Source: Calliphora vicina (lineage: Eukaryota; Arthropoda; Insecta; Diptera; Calliphoridae). Taken from it: a stretch of DNA of 64,000 nt. The stretch covers positions 156,842,726 through 156,906,725 of the forward strand of contig NC_088780.1 in the NCBI RefSeq assembly GCF_958450345.1, in the 5' to 3' direction. Made by a program: the position numbers and the translations under genes. Positions 12,291 through 24,903 of the stretch are shown here, piece after piece. The first letter of the stretch is position 1. The number at the start of each line of letters is the position of its first letter. A model generated the notes under the pieces. It was not told where the DNA came from. It did no database searches and worked only from the letters and a program-made list of their open reading frames with translations.

Positions 12291-15200
12291 AAGCTACTGT
12301 CGATGTACTCACCCGATGCCAAGATAAATGAATGGGCTGACATCTTGTATTTCGCTTGCACCAAGTGGAAATAAATTCCGGGAGGTTGAATTAATACGTA
12401 CAATCAATCGTGAATGTATAATCCAGGATTACTAAAGGGGCAACTGCACTTTATTGCTGATAAAAGGCATACGACATTTTGCTATAAAATTTTGTTATCG
12501 GGACGGGGATTTGGAATTTGGAATTGGAGAAGAAAAATTCTCAAATCAAGTTCGATAATAATAATAATGCCTGTTGTCCTACTCCTTCTAAAGAACCGTT
12601 CATTTTATTCACATAGATAAATATCAATTTTATGGTGGTCACGCATTTTTAATCTAAACTCAAAATGTGCGACTCATTTACAACGACTTTTGTAGAAGTT
12701 CAAGAACCAAGAAGAAGTGAACAAAACTGAGCATTTTCGCTGTCATTGTATGGAAATTCCAGAATAAAGTTTTTACAATAAACTGGATTCTATGACACTA
12801 AGATCAGGGATCTTTTCAATTTCTAGGAATTTACTATGGATCGTAAGTGAAAAGTCACTACAGCTACTGAATTTAGCACTTACTGATATCTTAGAAACAT
12901 AATCTGCTATTTTGGAAAAAAAAGTTTCTCAATCAATTCCAATATTTTGAAATTCTCATTCATCCAATCTCTAAATGGAATCACCCATACTTTCGGACAC
13001 TTCCGTATGACTACAAATAAAACACATACCTACAAGAAAAACAGAAAAAAAATCAAGTAATCAAGCAGCCAACCAAACACTACGATTTAATAAAGCTCCG
13101 GTGTGAAAGTTAAAAAAAGAATTAAAAACATTTAAATAAAGACAAGAATGTAAGCAGAAGAAAACAAGAAGTTTTCAAAAGAAGACAAAACAACAATAAA
13201 AATCAGAACGCTTTTGCTTTCACAACTCAGAAGTTGTAAAGAAAACAAAGAACAAGAAAAAGAAACAGAAGAAAATAAGACTTGCACGAAAGCAAAATTT
13301 GTAAATGTCTGTATGAAAATGTGTGTATATATGTGCCTGATATGCCTACATACAAATGGGAAAAAATGGAAAGAAGAGAATTTACTTCAACTTCACCTAA
13401 AGACAACTACAATATTTTTTTATTTTATTTTCATGTTTAATGTGTCTGTAAATAAATAAATAAAAATACTTGTATTCGTATTGTACAAGAAGTAAGAAAG
13501 TATCTTCTACAGCAACAACAACAACAAAACAGAACTGTATGAAAAGAAAATAAAAAAAATTGTAACCGGTTGTCGTAAGTTCTACATACGAGTACGAATC
13601 AAGTCGAATACGAACGAACATACAATTTATACGAATTGCAGACGAATATTAAACTTGATGGGAGCTTCTAAATTACAAAAACAACAAACGCAACAACCAA
13701 TCACACACACTCACACAAACTAACAACATTTATCGTGATGTTCTTGTTATTGTTGTTGTTATTGTAAGTGGGGCTGTTGTTGATGAGGACGGCGATAGCG
13801 ACGGCAGCGAGTAACAGTGACCCAGTCTCTCGTTTTCATTTTATATTTGTTGTTGTTGTTGCTGTTATTTGTATTCTGTTTTGTTCTCATTTTCAGTCAT
13901 TCGTTGTTGTCGTTTTCATCGTCGTCGCATTGATCGTCATTATCGTTGCTGTTCTTGTTGTTGTTGTTGTCTGTAGTTTATGCTTTCTTTAGCAATTATT
14001 CTACATGCCTATAATACTCGTACAGAAAATTCAACTAAACTGGACGGTTGGTTGGTGGGTCGGTTGCTGTTTTAGCTCTGGTTTGGGGCTTTGGCAAGAC
14101 GATTGCTATTGATCGTGTGTTTGTTGCTGTTACGATTTTTACATTTTTTTCGATTTGATTGTTTAGTATAGAAGTTTACTCATGCATACGTCACACATGC
14201 TGACATACATACAAACACACTCAAATAAATATTTACGATAGCACATACTCCCATATGATACAAAAAATGTATAGAACTCGTACTACGATTAAAATGAATG
14301 CTAGTACTAAGTACGTGTGTATATTTAGTTTTGTATATTGTTAATGATCATTGAGATCGTTAGTCAGAAATATACCGAAAATAAATATTTATACAGATAC
14401 TTGGGATAATGTAATCGTTCTAGGTTATAAATGTGTTGCTACTATTCTGGAATTTCAATATCCAGAATAGGATTAATAATGATTATGTGATTTTATATTC
14501 ATGCAAAAGAACAATGCTGAAAGATATCCAGTGAAACCTTTATTGTTTGGAGTAATAGAAAAGCAATTGAACGAGTTCTTTAAAAAAAATTCTGATAACT
14601 GGAGCGCTAATCTTTCGAAGGCTAAACGCTGGATGTTCATGCTCTGATAATGACTCTGGGCACTACACTATCTAGGAATACTAAGAAACTATACATAAGA
14701 ATGGCACATACCGTGACCCTTAATTGATATTCAATTCTCCATACTTATTCCGAATATGGATATGTGACTGATCTACTGACCCACGGTCTTTAATTAGCGG
14801 ATGTCTTCTCCAAAACTAAGTTAACCAAATAATGCTAGGTGTATTTAAATGAGATAGCGAAACTTTCAATGAACCCTAGACATGGATATGAGGGTCTAGA
14901 AGTTGACATAATGAGGAAGAAGCGTCTCATATGTATATTGACAATGGCAGACATCCATCTTGGAAATACTCCCGAACTACATGAATATGGAATGCGTGCC
15001 TGGTATCTCCTATGTTTCTGAGGTGTTTCTGTTAACTTACCCTTTCTGCTACATGTTCATTAATATAATTACAGACTCTTGATGGTACTTGAACTCTATC
15101 GAATACTGGAAATTATACTACATGCTCGCTTCTGCATTTCATTAATTATAGATTTGCGTGTTTGGAAGTTTAACGAAATCAGATGTTATACATAGATAGT

Positions 15201-15806
15201 TGGGAAATAAACAGAAATACTTGAAATTCTACCCGATACTCTCTTCTGCATTTTATTAATTATAGATTTACCAAACTTAATCTGGGCGATTGGAAGTTTT
15301 AAGGCATTGAAATTAGATGTCAATTCCTTGGAGCTTTATGCTAATTAAGTAGACTATTTGCAAATAGTCTGAACTCTTTATTATAATATTTATGAAGACG
15401 GAACTCGGTCGGGTTCAAAGGGAAATAAAATGCTTGTCTTTCAGGTCAACATTATGTTTAATTGGCTCTAGGCCATATATATATCCAATAACATAAAATG
15501 AGTAACAAAGGAGCTGGTCGCTCTTTTTAGCAATTACAAATATTTGGCGGTTATATATCAAGATAATTTTACATGGTTGCACTTTCTGGGGAATTGCACT
15601 ACAAAGAGTAAAGGAAATAACATCGATGTGTCTCAATTGTTTAGAAATTATATGGTTTAGATCTCGAAAATTTATACAGTACTGACCACTTTAATTATTG
15701 TCATGAATTAACGTCGCCATACGACTCATATACCAGTTTAAGTTCAGTTCTAGGTTCTAGTTTAGTTTCTAGTTCAGGTTCTAGTTCAGGATATGTTCTT
15801 GTTCTA
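12291..15806. other. Gene-free region with trinucleotide tracts and a ~110-bp direct repeat
   Basis: No supported gene. A CAA tract lies at about 13507-13530, and a long GTT/GTC/GTG-rich stretch at about 13735-13975. The latter drives spurious Val-rich ORFs and is the kind of sequence common near fly regulatory regions and UTRs. A diverged direct repeat with phrases GCTCGCTTCTGCATTTCATTAATTATAGATTTGC-like and its partner begins near 15125 and 15239. Near 15735-15790 a TCTAGTTYAG phrase is repeated several times. Confidence 0.45.
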
Positions 15807-17059
15807 TTGAGTGTACGACTTAAAAATGCGGAATTTACAATAGATGGCGTATCGTTTGGACGCGGTTTCTGTTTTTAATAACATACATATGTATATTTCG
15901 TTTAGATGAGTAATTATCTGACATTTATTCTCACTGAAGGCTGGGTTAGCTGGGTTAGACCGTTGATGGAATGTAACCGTAATGTTGACTTAACGTAACA
16001 CTTTAGTGCGATTAAAGAACATTAAAACATGAATTTTACATGAATGAAATTCTGTTTTTAACAGGTTAAAACTTACATTTTATCACTGTAACTGCTCTAA
16101 CTAGTTCACACACAACAAAAACGATCAGCTGTTCCGTTTAGGATACATTACGGTCGGCTAACGCAGTCTTTAGTTATTGAACATTATAGTGTGAACGACT
16201 GTCGAATATTGTACCAACAAAGTGTTATATGCGGAAAGTTTTGATTTACTTCTTTAACTTGAAAAAAATTGCCACTGAAGCTCACCGATTGGTGATCAAT
16301 CGGTGATCAATCGTTGGTGAATCGGTTTCAACATGCGAGAGATGTTTGTGCGGTTCAGAAGTTGTGATTTTGACACGTAAAACAAGGGCCAGTCAAAAAA
16401 GTTTGAAGCCCAAGAATTGGAGGCATGAAGATTGTTGTCAAACTCAACAAGAGTTTGAAAAATCATTGGAAGCAACTCAATCAGCAATTTCAAAACGTTT
16501 TCAAGCAACAAGATTCATCCAAAAGCAGGGAAATTGGGTATCATACTAATTGAAGCCGAGAGACTTTGAAAGACGATTTTGTATATTTTTGTATAATCTG
16601 AAATCTGGTCATACCACCACCTGTACCGAAAGCAACTGATTCTCTTGAAGCGAGCATTGGCCGGAAAACGCCCAGAATATGCGGCTAAAAATGGAACTGT
16701 ATCATTTCATCATGACAACGCTAGACCACATGTTGAAATACTTGTTAAAAACTATTTAGAAAGAAGTGATGCCTTATAGTCCAAACCTTGGCCCGTCCGC
16801 CTATTGTTTCGGCCGATGCAGAATGCTCTCTCTGGGATACGCTTCACTTCAGAACAGAGTATCAGAAATTGGCTTGATGCGTTCATGGCCTCAAAAGTTG
16901 AGCGGTTCTTTTGACTAGGATTCCATATGTCACCAGAAAGATGGAAAAATGTCATAGCTAACAATGGCCAAGACTTTGAATAAATTTGTATTGTACAAAT
17001 GTTTCAAAATAAAAGCTAAAAATTTTAAAAAATCGCGCATTATTAAGTCGTACATCCAA
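15807..17059 (+). mobile_element. Mos1-like mariner, copy 1, full-length but decayed
   Basis: The copy is bounded by inverted repeats: TTGAGTGTACGACTTAA at the left, and a right end reading TTAAGTCGTACATCCAA. About 1.25 kb, the usual mariner length. The transposase remnant runs from about 16230 to 16980 with frameshifts. Visible pieces are the helix-turn-helix segment (HEDCCQTQQEFEKS, then ATQSAISKRFQATRF), the catalytic FHHDNARPHVEI motif near 16710-16740, and the C-terminal SGIRFTSEQSIRNWLD region near 16835-16880. Several stops and indels make it inactive. A short GGTGATCAATCGGTGATCAATC duplication lies inside the frame near 16290. Confidence 0.85.
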
Positions 17060-19532
17060 ACTATCATGAAGACACCGGGATAGAAGCAGGTTTTTTTGGA
17101 AATATATTCTATTAATTAACGAAATTATCGTCAATAATTCTAATACTTATACTCGTTCGTGAGAACAAAAACAGAGCTGTAGAAATGAACATGTTATCAG
17201 ACTGATAAACGTACTGAAATTAACGGTCATGAATTAAAATTTCTGAGCTTTGAGAAGTGCTAATATTTTGTGAAGCATGTTAATATATTACGCAACAGAA
17301 TCGAGGATGTGGCATATCGAATTTCAAAAACCAACTACTCCTTTGATATCTTAAGCTCTTTGTGAAAGTCAATTCCATCTCTAAACTTACAAAGATCATA
17401 ATCTTTAACTCCTGTTTAAAATTAGTACTTCTCTACTGTAGTGAATCACAACATGTTAGATCTGGAATCGATATCAAATTTATGGCTTCGCGATACTAAA
17501 TAAGATTAATTTTTGAAGGCTAAAGCTATCTTCACTTTTCCAAAATAACAAATATTCCTTGGGGTATTAGGATTTCGAAGATTGTTGAACAACTTTTAAT
17601 CAATTGTTCCAGTATTAAGAGACTTGTGACTAACAAAATGATGCAATGCATTCTTTTGAATTTCGTACAATGTTAAACACTTGTATACCAAAGCCTCCTT
17701 ATGTTTTTATTTTTTTAATTTTTAGCTTTTAAAATAAATGGCTCTTACTGTGAACCCAAACACTTTGCACTCAGCTGTGTGTGTTCCATATCGTAACTGT
17801 TATAAATATATACTACGTACAAATATACATACACACATTCCAAAGCTCACGTTCTACTATTCATGATAAGTCCGTCCCCTCTCGTGCTTGTGGTCATTTG
17901 GGTCAATATAATTGAATTTGTTTTATTTATTTTTTACTTTAAACTGCTCGTATCATCGTCATAGGCTAGTTTAAATTCAATTGCACTCGTAATTATAGTT
18001 ATTGCTGTTATTGTAATGTCAACTAATTTAATTTGGATCCGAATGGGTGACATTTTCAAGGGTGCTATGTAAACTCGATCATTGGGTTATGCAGATGTTT
18101 ATAATTTATAATAATATTTACCATCCAAAACATATTATGATATAACGATGGATAGAGAATATAGAGTTATACATCCTACGATCGTGTCTAATGTCCCACG
18201 ATCGTGTCTAATGGTAGAAAGATATTTTACAATTTTAGGAGGAATAATTCTGGGTCAAGATAAGGTTACTAATTTTAGGAGTAATGAAATAACTATTGAA
18301 AATTAATTAAATTTTGTCAGCAGTAAATCCGGTTATTCCACCTAAAATTAAGAATTCATGCCAGACCAGCTGTAGAGCAAATAACGGTCGTTCGGCACCC
18401 ATACACAAAATTTAACTTGTGTTTTTCTTATTGTTCTAGCAAACATTTGATCTAAGTAAGTACATAAACTATGAATGAGTAGAGTATTGTATCCACATTT
18501 CTAAGATCTTTATCAATTAAGTGAAATGATCATGACATTACCTTGAATTATAAACTACAACTATGTACAATAAATTGATCTTATACTTAAAATACAGACA
18601 GACACTGAAGTATGTACCCGTACTTGAAAGTGTACATACTTTCTTCCCACACAAACTCATGTTACAAACAGAACTTTGAAGGTATGGTTTACCAATGATA
18701 ATATTACAAATTCCTGATCTGTTCTTAACCCGCAAACTTTAAAAAGCTAAAAAATAGTTGTCGAATAATTTTTTTAGGGTAATTATGACCCAATAAGCTC
18801 AAAACAGCATCAGAAACTAATTTAAAAGAACTAATAAAAAATATTTCGAATATATTGGACGACTAAAAGTTAGTTAAACATTGATTTAAAAAAAAAAAAC
18901 AAAAAAAAAACACAAAATTTCACGTGCAAAAATTATGATATCACTCACAAAACAGCTGACAGAACAAAAACTAAAAGTCAGAAATATTATAGTAAGAATT
19001 GTGCTAAATTTCCCAATTATTGATAATTTCACTGACATTTATTGTTGGGGGATAAGCTAGTTCCTATGCGCATTTCACTGGTTGCTTAGGTCAGATCATC
19101 AGGAAACCTTTTCTCAAAAGGCTTTAAAAACAGAAAACACTTCGACTTTCGAGGGAATTGTTAACAAATCTGTTTTGGTGTTTTGTAATACATGCCTTGA
19201 GGCACTCTTGAGGGTTAGAGGGTTAAATCGTATACAAATTGATTTATAGACTTTAAATAACTTATTATTACAACGTATTTGTTAGATTTTTGTATGATTG
19301 ATAAAATATCACCATTAAAGTCATCTTTAAGATTTATTTCTATAATAAATTATTGTACAAGATTATAGACAAATTTAGTTATTGTCATGCCATAAATGTA
19401 TTTATTTCAATTTATTAAGCCAGTCTATTGTAGTCGTACTTATGTTTGGAATGTGTCGACTCATAAGTCAGATAAGTGTGTGTAGAATAGAATTTTTAAT
19501 TAAACATTGGAATTTAATAATAATTTCGAAGC
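17060..19532. other. Gene-free region
   Basis: No convincing gene or element boundary. A perfect short tandem duplication, ACGATCGTGTCTAATG, occurs at about 18179 and 18199. An A-rich run lies near 18887-18912. The remainder is AT-rich unique-looking sequence. Confidence 0.4.
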
Positions 19533-20639
19533 CACACAGAGAAAACAGATTCGTGTCCACAACCGAATTTGGCGCCAATCGAATTTTGTCGGTTACAATA
19601 ACTATCTCAAAATTCGATTGGAATTACTGAATTTATTAGTACTCGTAACTGTTTTCAAACACAATTCGGTGAAAGGGCCAGAACGTATCAATGACTACTG
19701 TGAATTAATTTCAAAATAATTTGACTTTTCTTTTTTAATATAATTTATTTTATAAAAATGAGCTTAAAGAAAGATGCATACATAAACATAAATTACATTT
19801 GTTTTTAGTGTTTTAAAGTATGATGTGATTTACAGTTTGCAATCCGTTTGTTCTTCCTTATTTTTAATTTTTCCTGCAGCCACTGAATTATGCTTCCATC
19901 CAGCAACTATCCAGAGTAGTATCATTCATGTGCCTCCAGTCAAATTGTTTTCTGTTGACGGAGTCAACTTAATTGTATGGCCTCAGCATTTGGGCAATCT
20001 TAAAGTTATAAGCGTGTTTTGAACACTATCAATTCCATAAGTGACAACCACTGAACTGCAATAGAATACTTTTTAGCTTTGTACATTATTTTCTCACTGA
20101 ATAGATTTTATAATGGGAAAATATTGTTTTATGGCTAGGTCAGAATTAGTTTTCGGTCTATTTCGGTGGTTCCACACACGATTTTTTCTTCTTTAAACTC
20201 CTAAAAAATATTAAAAGGTCCTTAATGAAACATACTTATATTTTAGAAAATAAATTGGTGTTAATTACTTACGCTTCCGTATAATTTAATTTTTGTTACC
20301 CAAAATTTATTCACAGATTAATAATTTTTGTTTTTAAATTTATTTTAATTGTTTTTTCTTTACGAATGTCAATTTATATATAATAACCGAATTTATCGAT
20401 TACAAACCCCAATAGTGTTGGTTGTCATTTCCAAATTAACCAAAATTATATTAGTAAAGACACAAACCAACATTTTACAGTCATTGCAACCACAATTCTA
20501 CAACAATAACTGTATTTCAGTTCTAAACATTAAAATACGATTAAATATACAGTTATTTAATGATTAGAATATAATTTTGTTTAACGTAATTAAATTTTAA
20601 TAATTACAACCGATTTTCAACCAATCTGTTTTCTGTGTG
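19533..20639. mobile_element. Possible TIR element with CACACAGAGAAAACAGATT ends
   Basis: The left end CACACAGAGAAAACAGATT and the right end AATCTGTTTTCTGTGTG are inverted copies, with one two-base indel. The left end continues into CGTG...CCGAATTTGG, closely resembling the smaller, well-bounded MITE at 22772-23015. The interior is non-coding and AT-rich (19.7-20.6 kb). It may be a long member of that MITE family, or two separate copies with unrelated DNA between them. Confidence 0.4.
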
Positions 20640-20829
20640 CAGTACTTGTTTTTTTTTAGTAATATGGTTTATATATTTACAGATAAATGGGCAATATTTT
20701 AATTAATTTTACAAATTTTATTAACATATACTTTTCTTTACTTATATTAGGAAAAAAATAAGAACATAATGAAATTAATAAAATTCAGAAATTAGAAAAC
20801 AAACTAAAATCTAGGTTTTATTTTTAAAA

Positions 20830-21190
20830 AAATTTTTTGGTCCTTTTAGTGACTCAATATTTTGTGGGAAATCACTTGTTTTTTATTACCACATCAGAGC
20901 GACGATGCACTGAACCAATTAAAGAATAAATCGACTCTTTTGAAATTGTTTTCCATTTACTTCTAACCGCATCTGATAATGTTGCCTTCGAAAACGCATT
21001 TTGCGATCTACAAATTAATATAGGTTTTATATGAGATTAAGATCTCGCGATTGGGCAGGATACTTCAAAAACACGCACCTCATTGCTTTGTAACCACTCA
21101 CCTACAACCCTAGAAGTGTGTTTGGGGTGCAGGAATCTCCAAACTGGGTGCATATTTTTCTCAGTGTATTAATACATATGGAACTTCGTT
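20830..21190 (-). mobile_element. Tc1-like transposase C-terminal remnant
   Basis: Read on the minus strand, the segment gives a decayed Tc1-type catalytic region: HPKHTSRVVGEWLQSNEVRV, then a phrase corresponding to the usual SPDLNPIENLW motif (here degraded to IARS-SHIKPI), then a C-terminal DSIYSLIGSVHRRSDVVIKNK-like tail. The same order and spacing is seen in the remnant at 40.8-41.2 kb. The DNDPKHTS-type motif carries the second catalytic Asp in Tc1 elements. No TIRs are visible and frames are broken. Confidence 0.55.
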
Positions 21191-21900
21191 TAAAACATAT
21201 AACTATCGCCACTGTCCTATTTATCTACCCCTTTGGGGCATGGTTGGTACATCTTGGAGGGACGAAAACTGGGCCCCGATTTTGAACGAGCCTCATTCCT
21301 AGTTAGAGTTTTTTAACTTAAATTCGCAGCTGACTAGAGTCTTTATCTAGAGCCACATGACTTATCCTTTTGGATCGATGGTGAGATCACATCGATGAAC
21401 ACGTGGTAGCTGTTGTTTAAAACCCAAAGCGGGTAGAGGAATGGGTGGCGTGCATGGTACATTGGCTAGAGCTTGGCTCTCGATCTCGAGCGTCTTACTA
21501 TAAGATGGGTGTGGCAAAAGTTCCCAACCACTTCTTTTTAAATGGTTTTTAAAAAGACTTGCAACATGCGAATTAGCGTTTTCATGATGGAATATATTCT
21601 GGGCGTTTTTTGGTCAATGCTCACTTGAAACGAATCAGCTGGGTTTCTGTACAGGTTCCCTGCGATGGTTTGGTCAGATTTCAGCAGCTCATAATAGATA
21701 GGACCCTTTTGTTCCCACCAAATAGAGAACATTACCTTAGCGTCATGTATATTTGGCTTTGGATGGGCTTCTTACGCTTCGGGTTATCATAATGGATCCA
21801 TTTTCCATCGCAAGTAATGATTCGGTGCAACTTTTATAGCGTTGAAGCAGCATTTCAGATATACAAAATCGTCTTTCATGGTCTCTCAACTTCAATTCGT

Positions 21901-22415
21901 ATCGTATTTTTGCATTCGTAGCCGAATTACTTGTAGTTAGTCGATCGTAAGAACTCCCGAATTATTCTTACAATCGTATTTTTGCATCCGTAGCCAAATT
22001 CGTTGTAGTTAGTCGATCGTAAGAACTCCCGAATTCTTCTTACAATCGTATTTTGCATCCGTAGCCGAATTCAAGAACTTTCGAATTCTTTTTGAATTCG
22101 TTGTAGTTTTAGCCGATCGTAGATACTAGACTGCTAAACAACCTGAACCATTTATAATACTTCACTACAAACTCTCGTTTGTTTTCTCTTTTCACTAAGC
22201 CGAGGATCAACCGTTTTCCATCATCGCTTCACCTTGCGTACCGACTCCGCCGTTTCATCATCGTATAAGTTTCTTCCGTCCCGCCGCTACAACGTTTCAT
22301 CGTTTCAACGCATTTGAATTGCCAACACCCAAAAATATTCGTGTTTTTATTTCAAAGGAAGCAGACCTCTGAATCGAACCTGGACAGACTGAGTCATACC
22401 TCAGCTGGAAAAATA
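21901..22415 (-). mobile_element. tRNA-related SINE-like insertion with 72-bp internal repeats
   Basis: It sits inside mariner copy 2, so its limits follow from where mariner sequence stops and resumes. On the minus strand its head contains a Pol III box-B-like GGTTCGATTC (22371-22380), about 30 nt after a weak box-A-like phrase. Its other end has tandem repeats beginning ATCGTATTTTTGCATYCGTAG at 21901 and 21973, with a shortened, rearranged third copy at 22045: a period of exactly 72 bp. Each contains GTCGATCGTAAGAACTCCCG. No protein is encoded. The tRNA ancestry is an inference from box B alone. Confidence 0.55.
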
Positions 22416-22771
22416 AACTGCATTACCAATTTCCCTGCATTTCGATGAATCCTGCTGCTTGAAAAAGTTTTGAAATTGCTGATTGAGTAGCTCCCAATGA
22501 TTTTGCAAGCTCTTGTTGAGTTTGACAACAATCTTCATGGAGTAATTCCTCCAATTCTTGGTCTTCAAATGTATTTGAATTACGTGTCTTCCAATATTTG
22601 TCTTCCGCATATTGAAAGCGATGGAACACATTCACCATAAGATTTGGTGGGCAATCGGTGTACTTCAGCTTAATTTTTTTCAAATTAATGAAGTAAAGCA
22701 AAACTTCCCGCATATGACGCTTTGTTGGCACAAAATTCGACATTTTCGAAGCAAAAAAGAACTTAAACTTA

Positions 22772-23015
22772 CACAGAGAAAACAGATTCGTGATAGCAAC
22801 CGAATTTGTTTTCAATCGAATGATTCGGTTGCACACATAGAATTTGTTGGTTCTATTAACAGAAAGTCAGTTGACAAAAAAGAATTTCGGTTAACGCAAC
22901 CAAACTTTTATTGCCCCTTTTAAAATTTCGTAGCCACAACTGCAAAATTCGGTCACTAAGGTAGAATTCGATTGGCAACAAATTCGGTTGCTATCACGAA
23001 TCTGTTTTCTCTGTG
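22772..23015. mobile_element. TA-flanked MITE, 244 bp, ~45-bp TIRs
   Basis: The ends CACAGAGAAAACAGATTCG and its reverse complement are perfect. The repeat continues inward through TGATAGCAACCGAATTTGTT and its partner, then becomes imperfect. It is flanked on both sides by TA (22770-22771 and 23016-23017), the target duplication of Tc1/mariner-type transposition. It lies within the untranslated/N-terminal end of mariner copy 2, so it arrived later. It has no coding capacity and would depend on a transposase supplied elsewhere. Confidence 0.8.
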
Positions 23016-23115
23016 TAAGTGTAAATAAATGACAGATAAGTACCCTTCAAAATGACATATAATATATTAAAAACAAAACCCGCGTTCAAGCGATACTCCA
23101 TCTATTGTAAATTCC

Positions 23116-24480
23116 TCTTCTTTCTTGCAGAAGTTTAAAAGTTTCCATTGTTTTTCCAATGATGAAAAGTACAAGCACATTCTATAAATGTAGTTTTGAT
23201 AAGAATTATTGGTTAAAAGCGCTGAAATTTACGATATTTTAATAGCAAACCTAATCAATTTGAATCTTATCTTGGAAATATACATACATTTAGTCATGGT
23301 TTTGAAAACTTAAATTAAGAAATACAGTTTCTCAAGAAAAGTTTCCATCGTAATATCACTCACTGTATATTTCCAAATATCTGAATAATATATTTTTTAT
23401 TTGTAAAGAAAACCATATCATGGATTTAAATTATGCTGCATTTTATAAACAGTTACTTATTGTCTTTTCTTCCATTACAAAAACCTACACGCTTAAATAA
23501 AAACCTTGATCAAAAGTAATTTAACAAAGTTTCTATGCCATTTTTTTTTAAATTTCAAAATAAACAAACTTTTAACTTACAATCAAAACAGTTCATTCAC
23601 CCCAATTTCTGTAAATAAACAGCAATACATGCGTCATTTCTATAAAAAAGAAATAATAAATAAATACAATCGATCATAATCTCCATAATTAAAGTGAAAG
23701 GATATTAAATTATTTGGACATTCCCACTTCAAAATTAACAAAAAAAAAATAACCCAATATCTATTTTTATAAATCAATACCAACTAAAAAAGAAAGTAAA
23801 CTATCCAGAACAGAAACATAACTAAAATCAAACAGCAATTCAAACTTTAATAAAAAGTGAAACTGCTGCTCCATTAAACTATTCTCCAAATCTCTTAGCT
23901 AAGTAAAAATATAAAAATAAAGATCTTTTGCAAAGTTATAAAATAATGATACAGATGACAGAACAGATAAACCAGCCATAAATTACTTTACTCCATTAAC
24001 CACTAAAAAATAGAAATAGAAAAAATAAATAAATATGTAGTAGAAACAAATATCACTCCATTAACTATTCTGAGCAAAAAAAATAAATAATAATAAAAAA
24101 TGGGGAAAAATAAATAAATCTAATAAGATCTACAAATATTGCTGATCGTTTCGTTCGTTAGTGTGTATCTAATACGTAATTTTAGTGTGTGTTTGTTGTA
24201 TAGGTATATTTAAATTAACAACAACTATAATCATTTTAATATATTTAAAAAAAAAAAACAAAAAACACAGAACTTTCTCCAGCCACTCTAAAATAACAAA
24301 ATAAAACATATGGTTGTTGATCAAATAGCCAGTCGGTTGATCGGTCCATAGCAACATTGTTGTTGGATAGACGGATGGAAGCTGGCATATTTGCTTGCTT
24401 AGTAATATGGGTGATATTTTGATCTGTTGCACAGTGGGCTGGATGTAGGGAGATATTTAAAATTGTCTTCTTAACTTCTT
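23116..24480. other. Gene-free AT-rich region
   Basis: No gene seen. Rich in AAATAA, TAAATAAA and A-runs (for example 23640-24130), with no repeat structure I could delimit. The ORF at 24169-24432 (minus) is AT-driven and not supported. Confidence 0.4.
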
Positions 24481-24903
24481 ACTGTAACCATTTCAATATT
24501 GTTACAAGTTTTTAAACTATATTATAGTCACAGTAACCATTTACATGATTGTGGTAACCATAATATGGTTAACTTACGATTCACATGATTGTCTCAACCA
24601 TATATATGGTTACAGTAAACATATATATGTTTGTGACAACCATTTATATGATGAAGGACTTATCATATTATGGTGCTCTCGGCTTAAGGCTTATCATAAT
24701 CTGAGAACAACATATTATGATAAAATTATTCATCATAAATATGGTTGCCACAAACATATATATGTTTACTGTAACCATATATATGGTTGAGACAATCATG
24801 TGAATCGTAAGTTAACCATATTATGGTTACCAAAATCATGTAAATGGTTACTGTGACTATAATATAGTTAAAAAACTTGTAACAATATTGAAATGGTTAC
24901 AGT
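24481..24903. repeat. Large palindrome (foldback element) rich in GTAACCAT
   Basis: The first ~175 bases, starting ACTGTAACCATTTCAAT, are matched almost perfectly by the reverse complement of the last ~175, ending ATTGAAATGGTTACAGT. The loop of ~70 bp contains CTCGGCTTAAGG. Within each arm the phrase GGTTAC/GTAACC and ATATATGGTT/AACCATATAT recur, so the arm is itself made of short alternating palindromes. Outside the palindrome there is CACAGTGGGCTGG at the left (24431) and GCCCAATT...TTTCTCTGCGTG at the right (24908-24935). These could be the true element ends, related to the CACAGAGAAAA-ended MITEs. Non-coding. Confidence 0.75.

Larger units (their letters stand above)
21500..23115 (-). mobile_element. 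Mos1-like mariner, copy 2, with two nested insertions
   Basis: This minus-strand mariner is interrupted twice: by a tRNA-related repeat (about 21901-22415) and by a TA-flanked MITE (22772-23015). The 137-codon ORF at 22423-22836 keeps a start (MSNFVPTKRHMREVLLYF) and helix-turn-helix parts HEDCCQTQQELAKS and ATQSAISKLFQAAGF. The other side (21530-21800) keeps WWEQKGPIYYELLKSDQT. The 5' flank ends near GGAATTTACAATAG (minus sense, about 23115), matching the subterminal sequence of copy 1, but the terminal repeat itself is lost. The 3' end is also truncated near 21500. Confidence 0.8.

Noticed and set aside
13768..13992. Val-rich membrane protein ORF
   Set aside because: It is a translation of GTT/GTC/GTG low-complexity repeats and has no coding signature.
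21424..21500. Possible third tRNA-like head (box-A-like TGGTACATTGG)
   Set aside because: No box B follows before the mariner sequence starts, so the match is not enough for a call.
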